Source: Clytia hemisphaerica
Taxonomy: Eukaryota > Cnidaria > Hydrozoa > Leptothecata > Clytiidae
Direction of reading: 5' to 3'
Assembly: GCA_902728285.1 (NCBI GenBank)
Contig: CACVBU010000196.1
Span: forward strand, 560,769 to 624,768
Length of the DNA stretch: 64,000 nt
Shown here: positions 1 through 11,963 of the stretch, in pieces
Layout: every line of letters begins with the position of its first letter
Position numbering within the stretch: position 1 is the stretch's first letter
Made by a program: the position numbers and the translations under genes
The notes under the pieces: generated by a model
Seen by the model: the letters and a program-made list of their open reading frames with translations, nothing else
Databases searched by the model: none
What the model was told of the DNA's origin: nothing

Positions 1-104
1 ATCGCCATCGCTTTCATTTCTTTAATTTGTATCAATATACAAGCTAACACTTACACTTGCTACACAGTGTTTAATGCACGAAGCAGCGTACAGCAATTGT
101 AAGT

Positions 105-357
105 TACACGTTTTTTATAAGAACATCCAAAACTTTTGAAGCCTTCGGATGTTCTTAACTTTTTGAGTTTTAAGCCGAAAATGTTCTTAACATGTTCTTA
201 TTTTCACCATTTTTCGAGCATTTTTGTCCATTTTCCTAAAAGATTGGGTGTTTCAGAGTCTGCAAAGCCTTAAAATGTTCTCAACTTGTTCTTAACATTT
301 TGGCCATCGAAGCCTTGTGTTCTTATATAGATTGTTCTTATAAAAAAACACGTGTAG
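105..357. mobile_element. MITE of the TACACG/TTATAAGAAC family, copy 1
   Basis: About 250 bp bounded by inverted termini: TACACGTTTTTTATAAGAAC at the left and its near complement at the right (GTTCTTATAAAAAAACACGTGTA). The interior repeats TGTTCTTA many times and has no coding capacity. Relatives lie at 12143-12396, 18475-18650, 62794-63053 and, more diverged, 2400-2687 and 13451-13731. An AGTTA at 102-106 and 356-360 could be a target duplication, but the terminus length is ambiguous. Confidence 0.75.
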
Positions 358-521
358 TTATTTGTTTCTTGATATTTCTTGCTATTTTCTTGAGCCCTTT
401 GTGATTCTATTTACTTCAATGTCAATACAGGCTATCTTGAATCAAGATAAGTCTTGCTACGACTTTTAAATAAAAAAAATCTGACTAAAAAGTTGAGAAT
501 TTGAGAATGTTACTAGTCTAA

Positions 522-790
522 AGGCCGGTCTCCACTTGTGCGCACTGTGATAGCACCTTTTGGTTTCAATCCATGACGTTCTAAAGTAACTTTAGAACGC
601 CATGCTTCAATCCTTTTTGCTTGGAAAAAAGATTACGTCATAAAAATGTAGCGTGCGCTCGAAAAAAAGTTGAATACATTTCAACTTTTTTCAAACTCTA
701 CGTCAGATCGCGCCAATGGTACGGTTTAATTTTTCGTTTGACCAATAGCGTGGAAGCTTTAATCGAAGAAGTTCGATCGCAAAAGTGAGG
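522..790. repeat. Dispersed repeat with AAGGCCGGT end, copy 1
   Basis: Begins AAGGCCGGTCTCCACTTG and contains a short hairpin (AAAAAGTTGAA...TTCAACTTTTT) and the phrase CCAATAGCGTGGAAGC. An inverted copy lies at 15225-15425, ending in CAAGTGGAAACCGGCCTT. The far end is not well defined. It is non-coding and probably a non-autonomous DNA transposon. Confidence 0.6.
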
Positions 791-1660
791 CCTCAAGAGA
801 CATTTATGCGCCGCATTTAGAATATCGAATTGAGTCTAGCCCTTTCTTTATTTTTAAACAGTATATGGTATTTTTCGAAACCTGGAGTTTGCGTTAAAAC
901 CACGGGGTCACGCGTTTTGGAAGGGAAATAAGTGGCTGGATTCCCATCCAAGGGTTTTAAATCTAGCATTGAAATCGATGGTTTTCGTTGATTCTAATCA
1001 AAACCGGTTCGTGTTTAGCTAAATCGCGACCTTGAACCATCCAACAATGATTAGGCTTATACGATATAAGTCACTAATATAGATATAATTAGTTGGTCTT
1101 TAAAAGTTTTATTGATCATTAAAAGAAATCTAATTAACTTTTAGTTTATCCTCTCCTATGTGTTTTCATTAACAAAGTTTATCCTACAATATAAGCGGAT
1201 CATTTGCTTTGTGAGGTGGTCTCACTTGAAGGTTACCCAAATCTCGATTACGCAAGCGTACCATTGTTTTTTTATGACATCGATTTAGAGAGTGTGTTGC
1301 ATTTAATAGGATAGAAAAACCAGATCGGCAAGCAAATAATTCCAATTTTGAAAATAAGTTGTATTTCGAAATCTAAAACATTTCGGATTCGAAGCAACTT
1401 AAAACATGAGAAATGTGAAAAAGAGGAACAAATCTCTTAAATTCTTTTTAAAGATTACGAAAAGTTGGTTCGGAAACCAACCATTATCAGTTTATCAAAG
1501 TTTTTAAAATTACATCTTAAATGTATTGCAATTTTATTGTTAAAAAGTCTCAACGTATTACAACATGGTTTTGAAAACCAGTTATCGGTTACTAAGTAAC
1601 AATTAGTGATTTGAACTGAAAATCGATCAATTAAAAGTGATTTAAGGTATTCATTGTATT
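791..1660. other. AT-rich intergenic, no feature seen
   Basis: No open frame of note, no tandem array and no clear inverted termini were seen in this stretch. Confidence 0.5.
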
Positions 1661-1739
1661 TGATCCGATATGATATGAGCCCTTCCCATTGGAGAATGGG
1701 CCCTACTCCTTACGAAGTAGGAATTCCTCCTTAAGTTGG

Positions 1740-2020
1740 AACGCTTAGCGCTGTCCAGACACCGCTGGTTCTGTGCACGCGAGACACAGATACCACGATT
1801 CATAGTGGTGACACTCGAACTATATGCTTACCCACATATAGCTCGTCGCAGGCGCAGAACAGGATGAGTGACACCACAAATGTCTGGCATATCACCCACA
1901 ATCTTCTATCAGAGTGTAGTGGTACTCAATTCCCCTCACATGGTATGGGTTGACCCGGGCGAAGGTGTGTTCACTTGCCAAGTGAACCGTAGTACTAGAG
2001 TGGGAATCGAACTCGGACGT
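1740..2020. repeat. Dispersed GC-richer repeat, SINE-like
   Basis: The stretch with CTGTCCAGACACCGCTGG, GCACGCGAGACACAGATACC and TATAGCTCGTCGCAGGC recurs at 21600-21745 in the same orientation. On the minus strand it is preceded by GAGTTCGATTCCCACTC (1988-2005), which resembles a tRNA B box. No convincing A box is visible. A tRNA-headed SINE is possible but not shown. Confidence 0.5.
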
Positions 2021-2399
2021 ATTTGATTTCGCTTTGATTAATTATTCAATGTTCTTAAAAGTCTGTTATGTTCACTCGCCATTATTTTAACAAAATTATA
2101 CTCCACAGTCATTTTTCTTCAGGAAATTATGTAAATTTACTTGTTTTTCTTACCCAATACGTCATTTTTGCAACCAAGTAGCTATTCCAAAAGAGACGTA
2201 TTGGCAAAAGACGTTGCACTGTGGAGTTTAGAAAGACCTGAATGGGTAGCTAAAAATAAAGAGAACGTTATAAAACTAAACTTACCAAAAAATATGTTGA
2301 GCAGACAAAGTAGCCAAGTCCATAATATGAATCGCATTGTCATTCGCATTAAAGTGCTGAAAAAGTGAAGGTGGAAAATGTAAAAACGATTGAATTTAT

Positions 2400-2687
2400 T
2401 ACACTCTTTTTCTTTTATAAGAACATAACAACAATTTCATAAGAACAATAATGAGGCTAAAAATCGCAATTAGAACAATTTAAGAATAGTACTGAGTCTG
2501 AAATTATTCAATTTCAAGCAAATTGGGGGTCAGAGTAGTGAAAATTGAGTATAAAGTCTAAGATGCCCCAATTACACCTTATAAATAAGAACAGGATAAG
2601 AACAGTTTAAGGCTTAAAGTGCCAAAAAATAAGAGCAGTCGAGCTTCAGCAAATTTTTACTGCTTCTTATAAAAAGTAAAGAGTGTA
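2400..2687. mobile_element. Diverged TTATAAGAAC-family MITE
   Basis: Ends TACACTCTTTTTCTTTTATA and TATAAAAAGTAAAGAGTGTA are inverted repeats of each other. The interior carries ATAAGAACA repeats as in the element at 105-357. It is an older or distinct subfamily. Confidence 0.6.
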
Positions 2688-4218
2688 TCAACAAAAAGTG
2701 GACTTTTGAGAGAAATCGCACTTGTTTGACGAAATGCTCGGTCATTTCAGTTATGTCAAATGCTCTAGACCTACTGGACTTTGGACAGTATTTGCTGAGA
2801 CTATGAGCAATTTTTAGGGACCCTGTGGATCTCTCTTCAAGATTTCAGAGTTCTTTCTTCAATTTCTGCCTATTTTTAACAACCGGAGTTTCTTCAACCT
2901 TCTCGTGGGTATTCCGGAAAATTTGCCTTATTTAACATGGATGGTTGACATGAAGTTGGGAATCAAATTCAACAAGAGAATTTCGATAGAGTGAAATTAT
3001 GGCCACAAAGTTCTCGATACACAATAATTAGATTTCGAACCAAGAAAGAATTCTTTGGAATTGATACAATGACAGATTTGCTGTTTTGAAAAATCTAGGC
3101 AGCTGATACATAGATGAAAAAGATTTGATGACAAAATAATAATACCGTGTAATGATAATACGATAATACACAGACTAAAATACTGAGAGAATTTTAATGA
3201 TGTGGTCTGAAAAATGCCATTGTTTTGGTACGAAGTTGAACTCTGAAATAATTATAAAATGAGTCACAAAAAGGCTTTAAACCTAACTAAAATTAGCACA
3301 TGCGAAACAAACTAAGTAAAAAAGTTAAGTTAGCTCAAAACCTTTTATTTAAAGGTTTAAAATCTGTAAAAATCCCACGATAAACATAATTGAGAAGACA
3401 ATAATATCGTTCAAATTATGTGAAAAAGCTGATATTTTCATCCTACTAAAACGTTCATTTTTTGAGGTTATTTCTTAACTTTTAATAGACGAAACAAAGT
3501 CCCTCGAAAAAAGAAGGTCCAAAAAGTTGAGTTTCACTGATTTAACACGAGCGGCAAACTATTTATCTATTCAAATTTCATAGGGACTCGAATTCAATTA
3601 GAGTTCAACTAAGCAAGAGTCGCATGTGTGTTCGCGAATAAATTATGTAATAATCATCCACTTACCTTATCTTTAGAGGAGATCCAGCTCACTCTAACAC
3701 ACAAGCAATTATAAAAAAAACTGAATCCGTACGTAATAAAATTTCTCCTTTCACTCGATGCCTCTGTGGTTTGAGAACAAGCTTTAGTAAAGTTCATTAA
3801 GATCATTAAAATACTAGTATTACAAAAGGATAAAATAGCTTTCATTATAACTTTAGTCTTATAATTCGCATGATACTTTACTAATGATTTAGCTATAAGA
3901 ATAACCTAACGGGGGGCATGAATGAATCTCACAAACATTTAAGGGGAACTCCTATGGTTATTGTGTACAAGTCGCTGAAACGATTCCCGTCAGCATTCTT
4001 ATGGCAAATATAGGAGGAATCATATTTTTCCCTTATGTGACAAGGTTCAGCATTATTATGAAACGTAATTCGATTCGATCAGAAACAATGTTTATTTTCT
4101 GATAGTTTTTTACAGTAGTGAAATCACTTACACAGCTAACTCTCACTAATTCGAAGTCAAACCGGAAGAACTCTTTTCGATCGAGTTATAGAAACATTTC
4201 ACTCGGGTTTCCCCTTGA
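2688..4218. other. AT-rich intergenic, no feature seen
   Basis: Roughly 1.5 kb with only short chance open frames, low-complexity A/T runs and no recognised repeat. Confidence 0.5.
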
Positions 4219-4489
4219 GGGGGGGGGTTTATAGGGGTTCGAAATACCGTTTTCCCGTCGAAATTTTTGCTGAATCCCGGAATCCCGAAAATTCAAAAAA
4301 ATGATAAGACCGTCACACCGGTTTTTACAGGTTCAAATACCGGCATAATGACAAAAAATAAGGCCAAATACCGTCACCGTCTGATTTTAAAATACCGTTT
4401 TCCTGTCTTTTTTTTCGTTAAATCCCGTAATACCGTACTAAAAAAGGGCCAATCCCGTCACACCGTAAAAGTACAAACCCCCCCCCCTT
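4219..4489. mobile_element. Oligo-G-ended MITE, family A, copy 1
   Basis: Starts with a G run followed by TTTATAGGGG and ends TACAAACCC plus a C run, so the termini are inverted. The interior is built from ATACCGT/AATCCCG phrases. CTTGAG flanks both sides, suggesting a target duplication that merges into the G run. A diverged copy in the opposite orientation lies at 27366-27620 inside a PES1 intron. Confidence 0.7.
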
Positions 4490-4955
4490 GAGGGGGTTAA
4501 GTTTGAATTTAAAAAATGATCAATTAATAGAAGTCTTGAATTGGAGAGAGAGTACATTATAAAGCGCATTGCCCAACGATTCAGCATAACTTGTCAATCT
4601 GAATTTCGTTCAAAATAAAAAAAACACAAAAAATCAAGATAAGTAATTTAGTTCCTATATAAAAAACGTAATGTGTAAAATTTTGTGGTAGATAATCAGG
4701 TTTTTTTGTGAGATAAATGCTATTTATTAGTCCCTTGTATTATACGACTTCATTAGAGAAAGAGAAATAGAATATCCTAATCACATTATTCAAAAAATCA
4801 ATTTTATAAGAACGTACGCATACAATCTCCCCGTGTGTCAGGAATTAATTATGGCTTCGAATCAGATCTTCAAAACTGATCATTCATTCTGCACACTCCA
4901 CTTTTGCTCTAGAGGGACGTGGCGAGTATGTTGATCTGAGCACGTTGCCTTTTGC

Positions 4956-5273
4956 CCCCGGGGGGGGGGGGGGGGCGGCACTCGATTTTGAAAACGACCG
5001 TACGTTCGGCCAAAAATCAGGTCTCTAAAATCGGACCCTTACAGTGCAGGAGAAATTTGGCTGAAAATCGACCCTTATAGTGCAATTTTTTGAATTTTTT
5101 GCCCTTTTCAGGGCAAATTTTTTTGAAACTTCTCAAATTTTACACCCTTACAGTGAGCAATTTTTCCCACTTGCTCACAAATCAAACCTTACAGTGCACT
5201 TTCCAAAGTCCAAAAAACCTACCCTTAAGAGCCGCATGTCCGGTAGGTCACTTACCTGGAGTGTCCCCCCCGG
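4956..5273. mobile_element. Oligo-G-ended MITE, family B, copy 1
   Basis: Begins CCCC followed by a run of at least 15 G and ends in a C run plus GG. The interior phrases AAAATCAGGTCTCTAAAATC and GACCCTTATAGTGCA recur inverted in the copy at 23209-23553. Flanks CCTTTTGC (4948-4955) and CTTTTTGC (5274-5281) look like an 8-bp target duplication with one mismatch, as in hAT elements. Confidence 0.75.
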
Positions 5274-5281
5274 CTTTTTGC

Positions 5282-7862
5282 TTGAAAACAAAAAACCGAA
5301 ATCGACTGGGTTCTAATGTTTATGAACATGATTGACGTTTGTTTTGTTGCGATTGTTCTGTTTTAGCCAATCACCGCGCCAAAATCTGGATGAAAAAGAT
5401 CAAAGCGGTGCACCGACCTGGATAAATTTCATGACAAATTCTAAGTACGTGTCAATCATGGAATATGAGAATCTGTTTGAAGGCGATTAAGAAAAAGGGG
5501 TCTTTCGTTGCCAAACTTCCATAGAAGTATTTTTAAGATTTTAAATGTCATAGTTATAATGATGGTAATAACACGATAATGGTGTTTCTACAGCCTTCAT
5601 TTATACAAAGATAGGCACATAGATTTTATCCAGGCTACTTAAAATGATCGGCTATTCTTCTTAGAACGAATTTCTCTTCTTTAATAGCGTGCTATCTAGT
5701 GGCCAGTAACCTCATTAAAGCATAAAGATTTCTATGTACCGACTTTAACATATTTTGTGCTAATAAACAAATGTCCCCAAAATCATAATACATGGATCAT
5801 TTTTATCCGTTGGTCTTTAGCCCGTAGGCATGGTAAAGTGATTAATAGTCTATTTACAGCATGATAAATTCTAGACGATGCTATCGTCCGTATAATGTAT
5901 TATTATGATATAACATAGTTTGTATATTATCTAAAACGTAATATGTTTCGCGGCGGATAGAGTCTGTGTTTACGGACGATATCAACTCGGCGTTTTTCTT
6001 GATTTTACTTTGCCCTGACCGACCATGGAGAAGGGTCGGTGATTTTTGCGAAAAAATCCCGTAGATTTATTGCCGAGCTTGGGAGAGAAAACCAAAACAA
6101 AAAAACATCGAAGGAAGGAAAGGCAGAAAGGGGAAGCAGTTGCAAGCACACGACATGAGTGAACTTTATCATCCATGGTTGTTTTCTTGGAGCACTAGGT
6201 TCTGGTTTGGTGAAGAAGAATATTCTTGAAGGCTAGAGAGCTTAAAATCTTTGCTGTTGCTTTTTTGGCAATATTAGTTAGAAGGGATTGTTTTCCTCAA
6301 GACCACCCACAAACAATTGTTTTTCAACATAAAATAAATGCCTGACACCTTGTCTATGGGTAAGGTTTATATTTACTGAATTTTGTAGTTTCTTTTATGG
6401 TAGAAGGAATCAGTGTTAGTTGAGACTGAAATATTGACTTTTACCAGTTCATAGTCATACAAGAATGGGTTTGTGCTTGTCAAACTGCTTTCGACTAAAG
6501 CATTCTACAAAATTCAACCAACACCTTTCACGATATCAGACCAACATCCTCCACCGTGTCCACTTTCTGCAATATCTAAACAACACATTCCACGATAACT
6601 GATCAACACTTTCCATTATGACTGAAGGGTACCCTCCACGATATCTGAATAACACTTTCCACAACATCTGAACGAGACACCTCTGACAGGATGATTTGAG
6701 AGCAGCACTCAAGCTGGATCTGAACAAAAAGTTTCTTTTTGACTATATTTTTAGGAAGCAGCTCGTTCATTCAAAAACAACTTTTCTAGGGCTCAGGTCT
6801 CAGGTATTGAAAGTTTGAAACAAATATTTTTTTAGGACACATTTCTTTGACATTAGAAAAAATTGTATCGAAAAGAATTTTTTTTGACTTCAAATTTTCA
6901 CATTCTTCTGGAGAAATGCAAAATTATCTGCTACCCAATCAACACAGAATGCAAAATATAAAAATTTCCCCTGACTTTTTAGGGCAATTCAAGGTGAAAC
7001 GCTGCAACCTTTAAATAATTTACAGTGAAATTTCAGCTAATCACCGTGTAATTATTGAACAATTTTTCACCGCCAATTCATCTAAAACGTCAAGGTAATT
7101 TCCTTTTATTTTTTTCTGTGATATAGTCAGATATAGTTTGCAAATTTCATCTAAAATTTTACAACTATTTATCCTGCGAAAACACAAAATTTATCATAAT
7201 TCCTGAACCAATGATCAAAATTACTTTAAATTTGAAATTTAGGGTCACTGTGATGATTGAAATGTAATTGTGAAAAAAAATTCCCCAAAAAATCTGTGGT
7301 TCAAATTTTCAATTTTAGACCTGAGGCCGAGAAGGCGTATTTGACCGAACCGGATGCTTTGCAAAAAATAGTCAAAATAAAAACCACGTTTTAAATTTCT
7401 TTACTCAAATTATCCTTTTAAATGATCCAAGTGGCAAGCCCATAAAATCCCACGTAAAAATGTATTGATTTATTCAAAATTAAAAGAAAAAGATAACCAA
7501 AAATATGATGAAATTTCACACAATATTAAATATAATGTCTTTATATAATGCCCATCTTGAATACAGTAGGACAAAATAGCAACTATTACTAACATATAGC
7601 AGTCAATAAGAAGATAACTAAATAAAATTCTTTTCTTAATGGCTATCTTGGCTATTTTGTCCACAATTCAAGTTGGTCAAAATTATTGGAAATGTTTATT
7701 ATGTATATATACCTTTTTAAAAACAAAAAAATTTAGCATGCTACTTGTATAATTTTTCACTATTTTGAAACTATACCTATATCATTTATTTTGAAACTTT
7801 TATATTTTTAATAACAATCAAAATTATAATTAGTATATGACAGCTGGCATGGGAAAAAATCT
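5282..7862. other. Intergenic with degenerate short tandem repeat
   Basis: No gene was recognised. At 6518-6695 a degenerate unit of roughly 22-32 bp around CAACACTTTCCACGATATCTGA recurs about six times. Elsewhere only AT-rich DNA and chance open frames were seen. Confidence 0.5.
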
Positions 7863-7967
7863 ATGAAATTCACAGTGAAAAGCTGCAATCTGACAACAAT
7901 TCACGTTGAAATTTCACCTTTTCATCGTGAATTATTAATTGCAGCTTTTCACCGTGAATTCACTAAA
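7863..7967. repeat. Palindromic repeat
   Basis: TGAAATTCACAGTGAAAAGC at the left pairs with GCTTTTCACCGTGAATTCA at the right, with further internal pairing. It is a foldback MITE-sized unit. Related phrases (GTGAAACGCTGCAACC) occur near 6993-7050. Confidence 0.6.
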
Positions 7968-8173
7968 AAGTTATGCAATATGATTTATATTGAATTTTCC
8001 CTGAGTTTGACTTGAAAGGTTTTGGAAGACCATAAGGTGGGACCAATTTGATTTGTTGTTTTACGGCCCGACCAAACCTAAAATTTAAAAAATCAAAATT
8101 AATGCTGATCATACTCTCACAGGAAAAATCTTAAAAAGTATATACCTTAATTTTTGGGTGAACTCACATAATT

Positions 8174-8360
8174 AATAGACCTTTTTTCAAAGAGGACGTC
8201 CTGTTGAATAATTATGTAGTCCAGCCATAAAAACAATGATAAAGCCATGCATAATTACTGTATCATGCATATTGTAATAATTATGCATGGTTTTATCATT
8301 GTTTTTCTGCTGGACTACATAATTATTCAACAGGGTGGCCTCTTTGAAAAAAGGTCTATT
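8174..8360. mobile_element. Palindromic MITE, AATAGACC family, copy 1
   Basis: Almost perfectly self-complementary 187-bp unit: AATAGACCTTTTTTCAAAG at the left, its complement at the right, arms meeting at a short centre near 8268. The second copy is 49047-49235. Its first bases match the termini of the larger elements at 36703 and 54508, suggesting a shared transposase. Confidence 0.8.
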
Positions 8361-9955
8361 GTGAAAATGAAATCTGGTAAATTCACCCAAAATATCATGG
8401 TGATTTAAAAAAAATTTGCTGTGTGTGACTAGTAGACTACTGCTTTATTCAAAATTTTAAAAAGTTTTCTGAAGTTTTTCAAAATTTTATGCTCAACTTT
8501 TCAATAAAACTGCAATTCACCAATAATCTTTAATTTCACAAGTTTGGTATAATTACTGATTTTTGCTTTAATAGAATGCAGATGTTTTCATGGGTATAAT
8601 TATTTACAATACGTTTTAATAAGTATATGATTCATTCTTTTTTTGCAAACCAAACTGATGCTCTTTTTTTGTTTAGCTTATTGCGGCCTGTAAAAAACCA
8701 CAAATTATATTGGTCTCGCCTGGACAGTGTATGTAGACAAAAAATCAAAACCAACAATTATGCCTTTTATAAAAATTAAAAAATTTTTGATAAAGAAAAA
8801 TAATGCATAACACTTAGCTACACTAGTAAAAAAGCTGTGATTGAAAAATGCCACTCTAATAAAATTTTCCTAGAGCAATGAGACAAAACAAGCTCCATGC
8901 ACTGATAAACCTGGTGGATACAAGTTTGTATTATAAAAAGACGAGTCTTTCAAATTAAAAGAGAAAAAGCCTTACTGCTTACCTCTTCTCTCTTTTTATT
9001 CTTGAAAAAATATGATACTGAGTTCTGCTTGTTAAAAATAAATTCAAAACAAACCATTTACATGAAAGACCTTGTTGCAAAGAAGTTACAAACTAAAGTA
9101 CTAACTAATATAGGAGGCTAAGAGACTCAAATACTAAAGAATTGCATAAAACATTTCCACACATACAGATCAACTTTCTGTCGCCCTGTTTTGGAATCAT
9201 TATTCCAGCCGGGTCAATCTGTATTAGCAGCAAGAACTGCCGCAGGATTTACCAGTCAGACCCGACTGTTTGTTTACATTTGTTCGAACCGGGTCGGCCG
9301 ATCACACCGCTAACCAAAATCCAAAATTTCCGGTTTTTGCCGAGTTGATATAGTCTAAGACAACAGCTACCCCCGAAAAAAATTCCCGTCTTCACGTTTG
9401 TTCCTCTTAGATGAAACTCGTCTTAGACTATAGCATAGTCTAGATAAATTCTTAATGATATTCGTCATAAATCTTATAGATAAAAAGTACGAGATGTCAA
9501 ACAAACTTAGTGGTGGCCAGCCACATTTATGAAAGGTATTTGAGCTGAGAGGAAAATTCCGTGTGTAAAAAAGCTTGTTATTCGTCCGGATAACTTCCCA
9601 AACTATTCACCGGCTTTGACATGTACTAAGTAAAAATGATCAATATATGGCATAGTTGCAAAATATAAAATACCGTATCTCATGATATAGTAACGGGCAC
9701 ACTTTTCAATTCAAAGGTTTTAGGAAATTGCATAAATGTCAACAAAACAACATAAAGTAACGATGGACACGATCTTAAATTCAACACACAATGTTTCATA
9801 AAGTGTGAAAAATTCATCTGTGTTACTCACCAGTCCCCATTTGTAAATTTTATTTTAATTTACTAATAGTTTAATCTGTTGCTGGTTTTTTGATTTTCAA
9901 TTCATTGTCATAATCTTACTTGTATCATCAACATTTAGCAATATAAAAATAGTTC
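8361..9955. other. Intergenic, no gene recognised
   Basis: Mostly AT-rich. A GC-richer patch at 9190-9340 carries a 68-codon plus-strand open frame with no recognisable motif. It is not called as a gene. Confidence 0.45.
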
Positions 9956-9959
9956 CAGT

Positions 9960-10275
9960 TTTTGTAAGGGTTTTATCTTTACACCGGTTACCCGCGTGTT
10001 CCGGAGCTGTATCCACGTAACCAGTATCTCGAGTCTCTTCCTCGCCCCAGACTGCAAACAAACATCCAGAAAAATCAGCGCTCATTCTCCAACCAAAGTC
10101 TTGGTACAATAGGAGATGATCTCATGACTATAATAAACAAATTTTTAAAATCGTTTCTTGAATCGAATTCGTCCGTTCCTTTCGTACATTTCATACAACC
10201 TTTAGTGTTAACTTCAATCAAAACTTGATCAGGACAACTGCATTTTTGTTCCACGTCACTTGTTTCCTTATTCCA
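9960..10275 (-). CDS. Possible minus-strand exon(s), unrecognised
   Basis: GC-richer than its surroundings. In one minus-strand frame, 10275 to about 10180, there is a cysteine-rich peptide beginning EQKCSCPDQVLIEVN with a CMKC pair, the pattern of small extracellular Cys-rich modules. A second frame lower down (10109-9897) is open for 70 codons. Splice sites are not convincing. Meckelin-like Cys-rich repeats came to mind, but the match is too short to claim. It may be decayed. Confidence 0.25.
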
Positions 10276-10428
10276 TAGGGGTAGCGAGATACCCTACTAA
10301 ATTTATGGATGAGAGCGATTTTTACGACACTGTAATTATTGTCTTTGTTTTATTAAAAGAAAATGAATATGTCATAAACGTCTGCACTCCCTCATAAATT
10401 TTGCAGGGTATCTCGCTTCGCCTATGTA

Positions 10429-10601
10429 TTACTCGGGTCCAGTTCTCTTTAAAACCCAGGGCTTGTTTTGTCCTTCAGATTTCACCAGTTGTATTTGTGT
10501 TCCTTTTCGAAATTCTTGAAGTATGGTTTCTGCACAGACTAACTCGTATTGTTGAAGTACCAAGGTGAAAGCGATAGATGCTACGGCGTGAATTTGACGC
10601 A
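10429..10601 (-). CDS. Possible 3'-terminal exon of an unrecognised gene
   Basis: On the minus strand an acceptor (GATACACAG) is followed by a 56-codon frame ending in TAA at 10429-10431. The peptide ends KPWVLKRTGPE and contains QQYELVCAETILQEFRKG, which reads like an amphipathic helix rather than random translation. No upstream exon could be placed with confidence before the PES1 end at 11964. The same bases are also open in another frame, so this is a weak call. Confidence 0.3.
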
Positions 10602-10707
10602 CTGTGTATCATTATATCGTCAAAGGACAATATGAGGATACAAGGTAATCTCCAGATAACAAAGAAATACAATACGTAATATTTACAAAAAAGAAAAATG
10701 AAGAATT

Positions 10708-10985
10708 GTATAATCATAGTCATTATAAAAAAACACTGGTCTGGCAATGTATTGTTTTAGCTTTATTGTCGAATTTTCTTTTGTTATAAATAAAAGGCAA
10801 GTTGCGATTTGCATACTTTTTGATCACGTTACCAAATTCTCCTTTTGGGATTGGTCTAAATTTCAATCACATGATCAAAAAGTATGCAAAATAAAGTCGA
10901 TTTACGAACACAAGCTCTATCTGTTAACAATAGAAAGAAACAAAAGCCTTCCAGACCGGGGTTTTTATAATGACTATGGTATAAT
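10708..10985. mobile_element. Small inverted-repeat element
   Basis: TCATAGTCATTATAAAAA at the left is inverted as TTTTTATAATGACTATGG at the right. An inner inverted pair TTTGCATACTTTTTGATCA / TGATCAAAAAGTATGCAAA (10817-10890) sits inside. The plus-strand 80-codon open frame across it is a by-product. Confidence 0.6.
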
Positions 10986-10989
10986 ATGA

Positions 10990-11963
10990 GAAACATTCAA
11001 ACTCCCATCTCACACATCGAGCATTTATGATTGGAAAATAAGTTATAAAATAACCTAAAATGTAACATTCACTGCCAAACATTGACCACTAAACTTAAAT
11101 TTTCAGCCCTTTAATTGTATTGTGGTATATTTCTGGCTCTATAGCACTCTGATCGACTTGGAGAACGGAGTTTCCTTACTAAGTATTCAGAACACAGAAA
11201 GTACATCGAGAGAGTCAGGCCCTTAGATTTCTGTAAACGGGTGTGCTTTTAAGCTTTTCCGAGCAAAAAAAGTGAATATCACAAATATTGTTCCTATTGT
11301 TTTTTGAAAACCCGGGAAGCTTCTGATTGGTCAAACGCTGAAATTCTTTTGTAATGTCACGTGACCTAGGTAGCATTTCCTACCGAACCACGGCACACTT
11401 TTCAGTCAAAGCACTCTATCTATAGCCCTTCGGGCTCGACAAAACTGTGATCAGGCCATAATTGGTGTAAGCCAAATGGCTAGCCAACTATAATAGAAAT
11501 TTGAAATGCAAGCATCACAAAGGATCATCACTTTCGATCCCAATTATCACAGAAATTGAGGAAGTTGAGAAGTTGGACACAATAAACTTTCACCTATTTT
11601 TCCTCCCTCATTTTTGTTTCCTCCCATTCTCTAGAAATGACAGTATGGTCAAAGTAATCTTTTTAGGCTGAGATGGAAAATGATTTTAACAGTGCAAAAT
11701 GAAACTTGAAACTTTGGTTAATATGCAAGATTTTGAAATGGAAATCTCTTTATATACTTCGTCGAGAAGGAAACCCAAATCCGTTTAAGGCGGAAGAGCT
11801 CTTAACACTGAAATGATAAATTAGACCAGTTTGGAACATCAAAACATATCCGAAAGAAATAATTGAAAAGGGTCTTCTCTACTGAGAATATAAGGCTCGT
11901 TATTTTGTAGTTGATAAAATCTTATAAAAAAATACAAAAAATAAAACTTTCCTGATCGAAATG
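10990..11963. other. Downstream flank of PES1, no feature seen
   Basis: No gene or clear repeat. A minus-strand acceptor-like site near 11230 is followed by a short open stretch that cannot be tied to any gene. No strong AATAAA signal was seen just after the PES1 stop on the minus strand. Confidence 0.4.

Noticed and set aside
2141..2368. 75-codon plus-strand open frame
   Set aside because: It opens on TTG rather than ATG, shows no recognisable motif, and abuts an inverted-repeat element. The composition is only weakly protein-like.
3654..3845. Minus-strand 63-codon open frame
   Set aside because: No motif, no splice context and AT-rich composition; one of many chance frames of this size.
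5978..9350. Possible 3.4-kb element bounded by ATATCAACTCGGC / GCCGAGTTGATAT
   Set aside because: Only 13 bases match, with no extension and no target duplication. One such match is expected by chance in a window this size.
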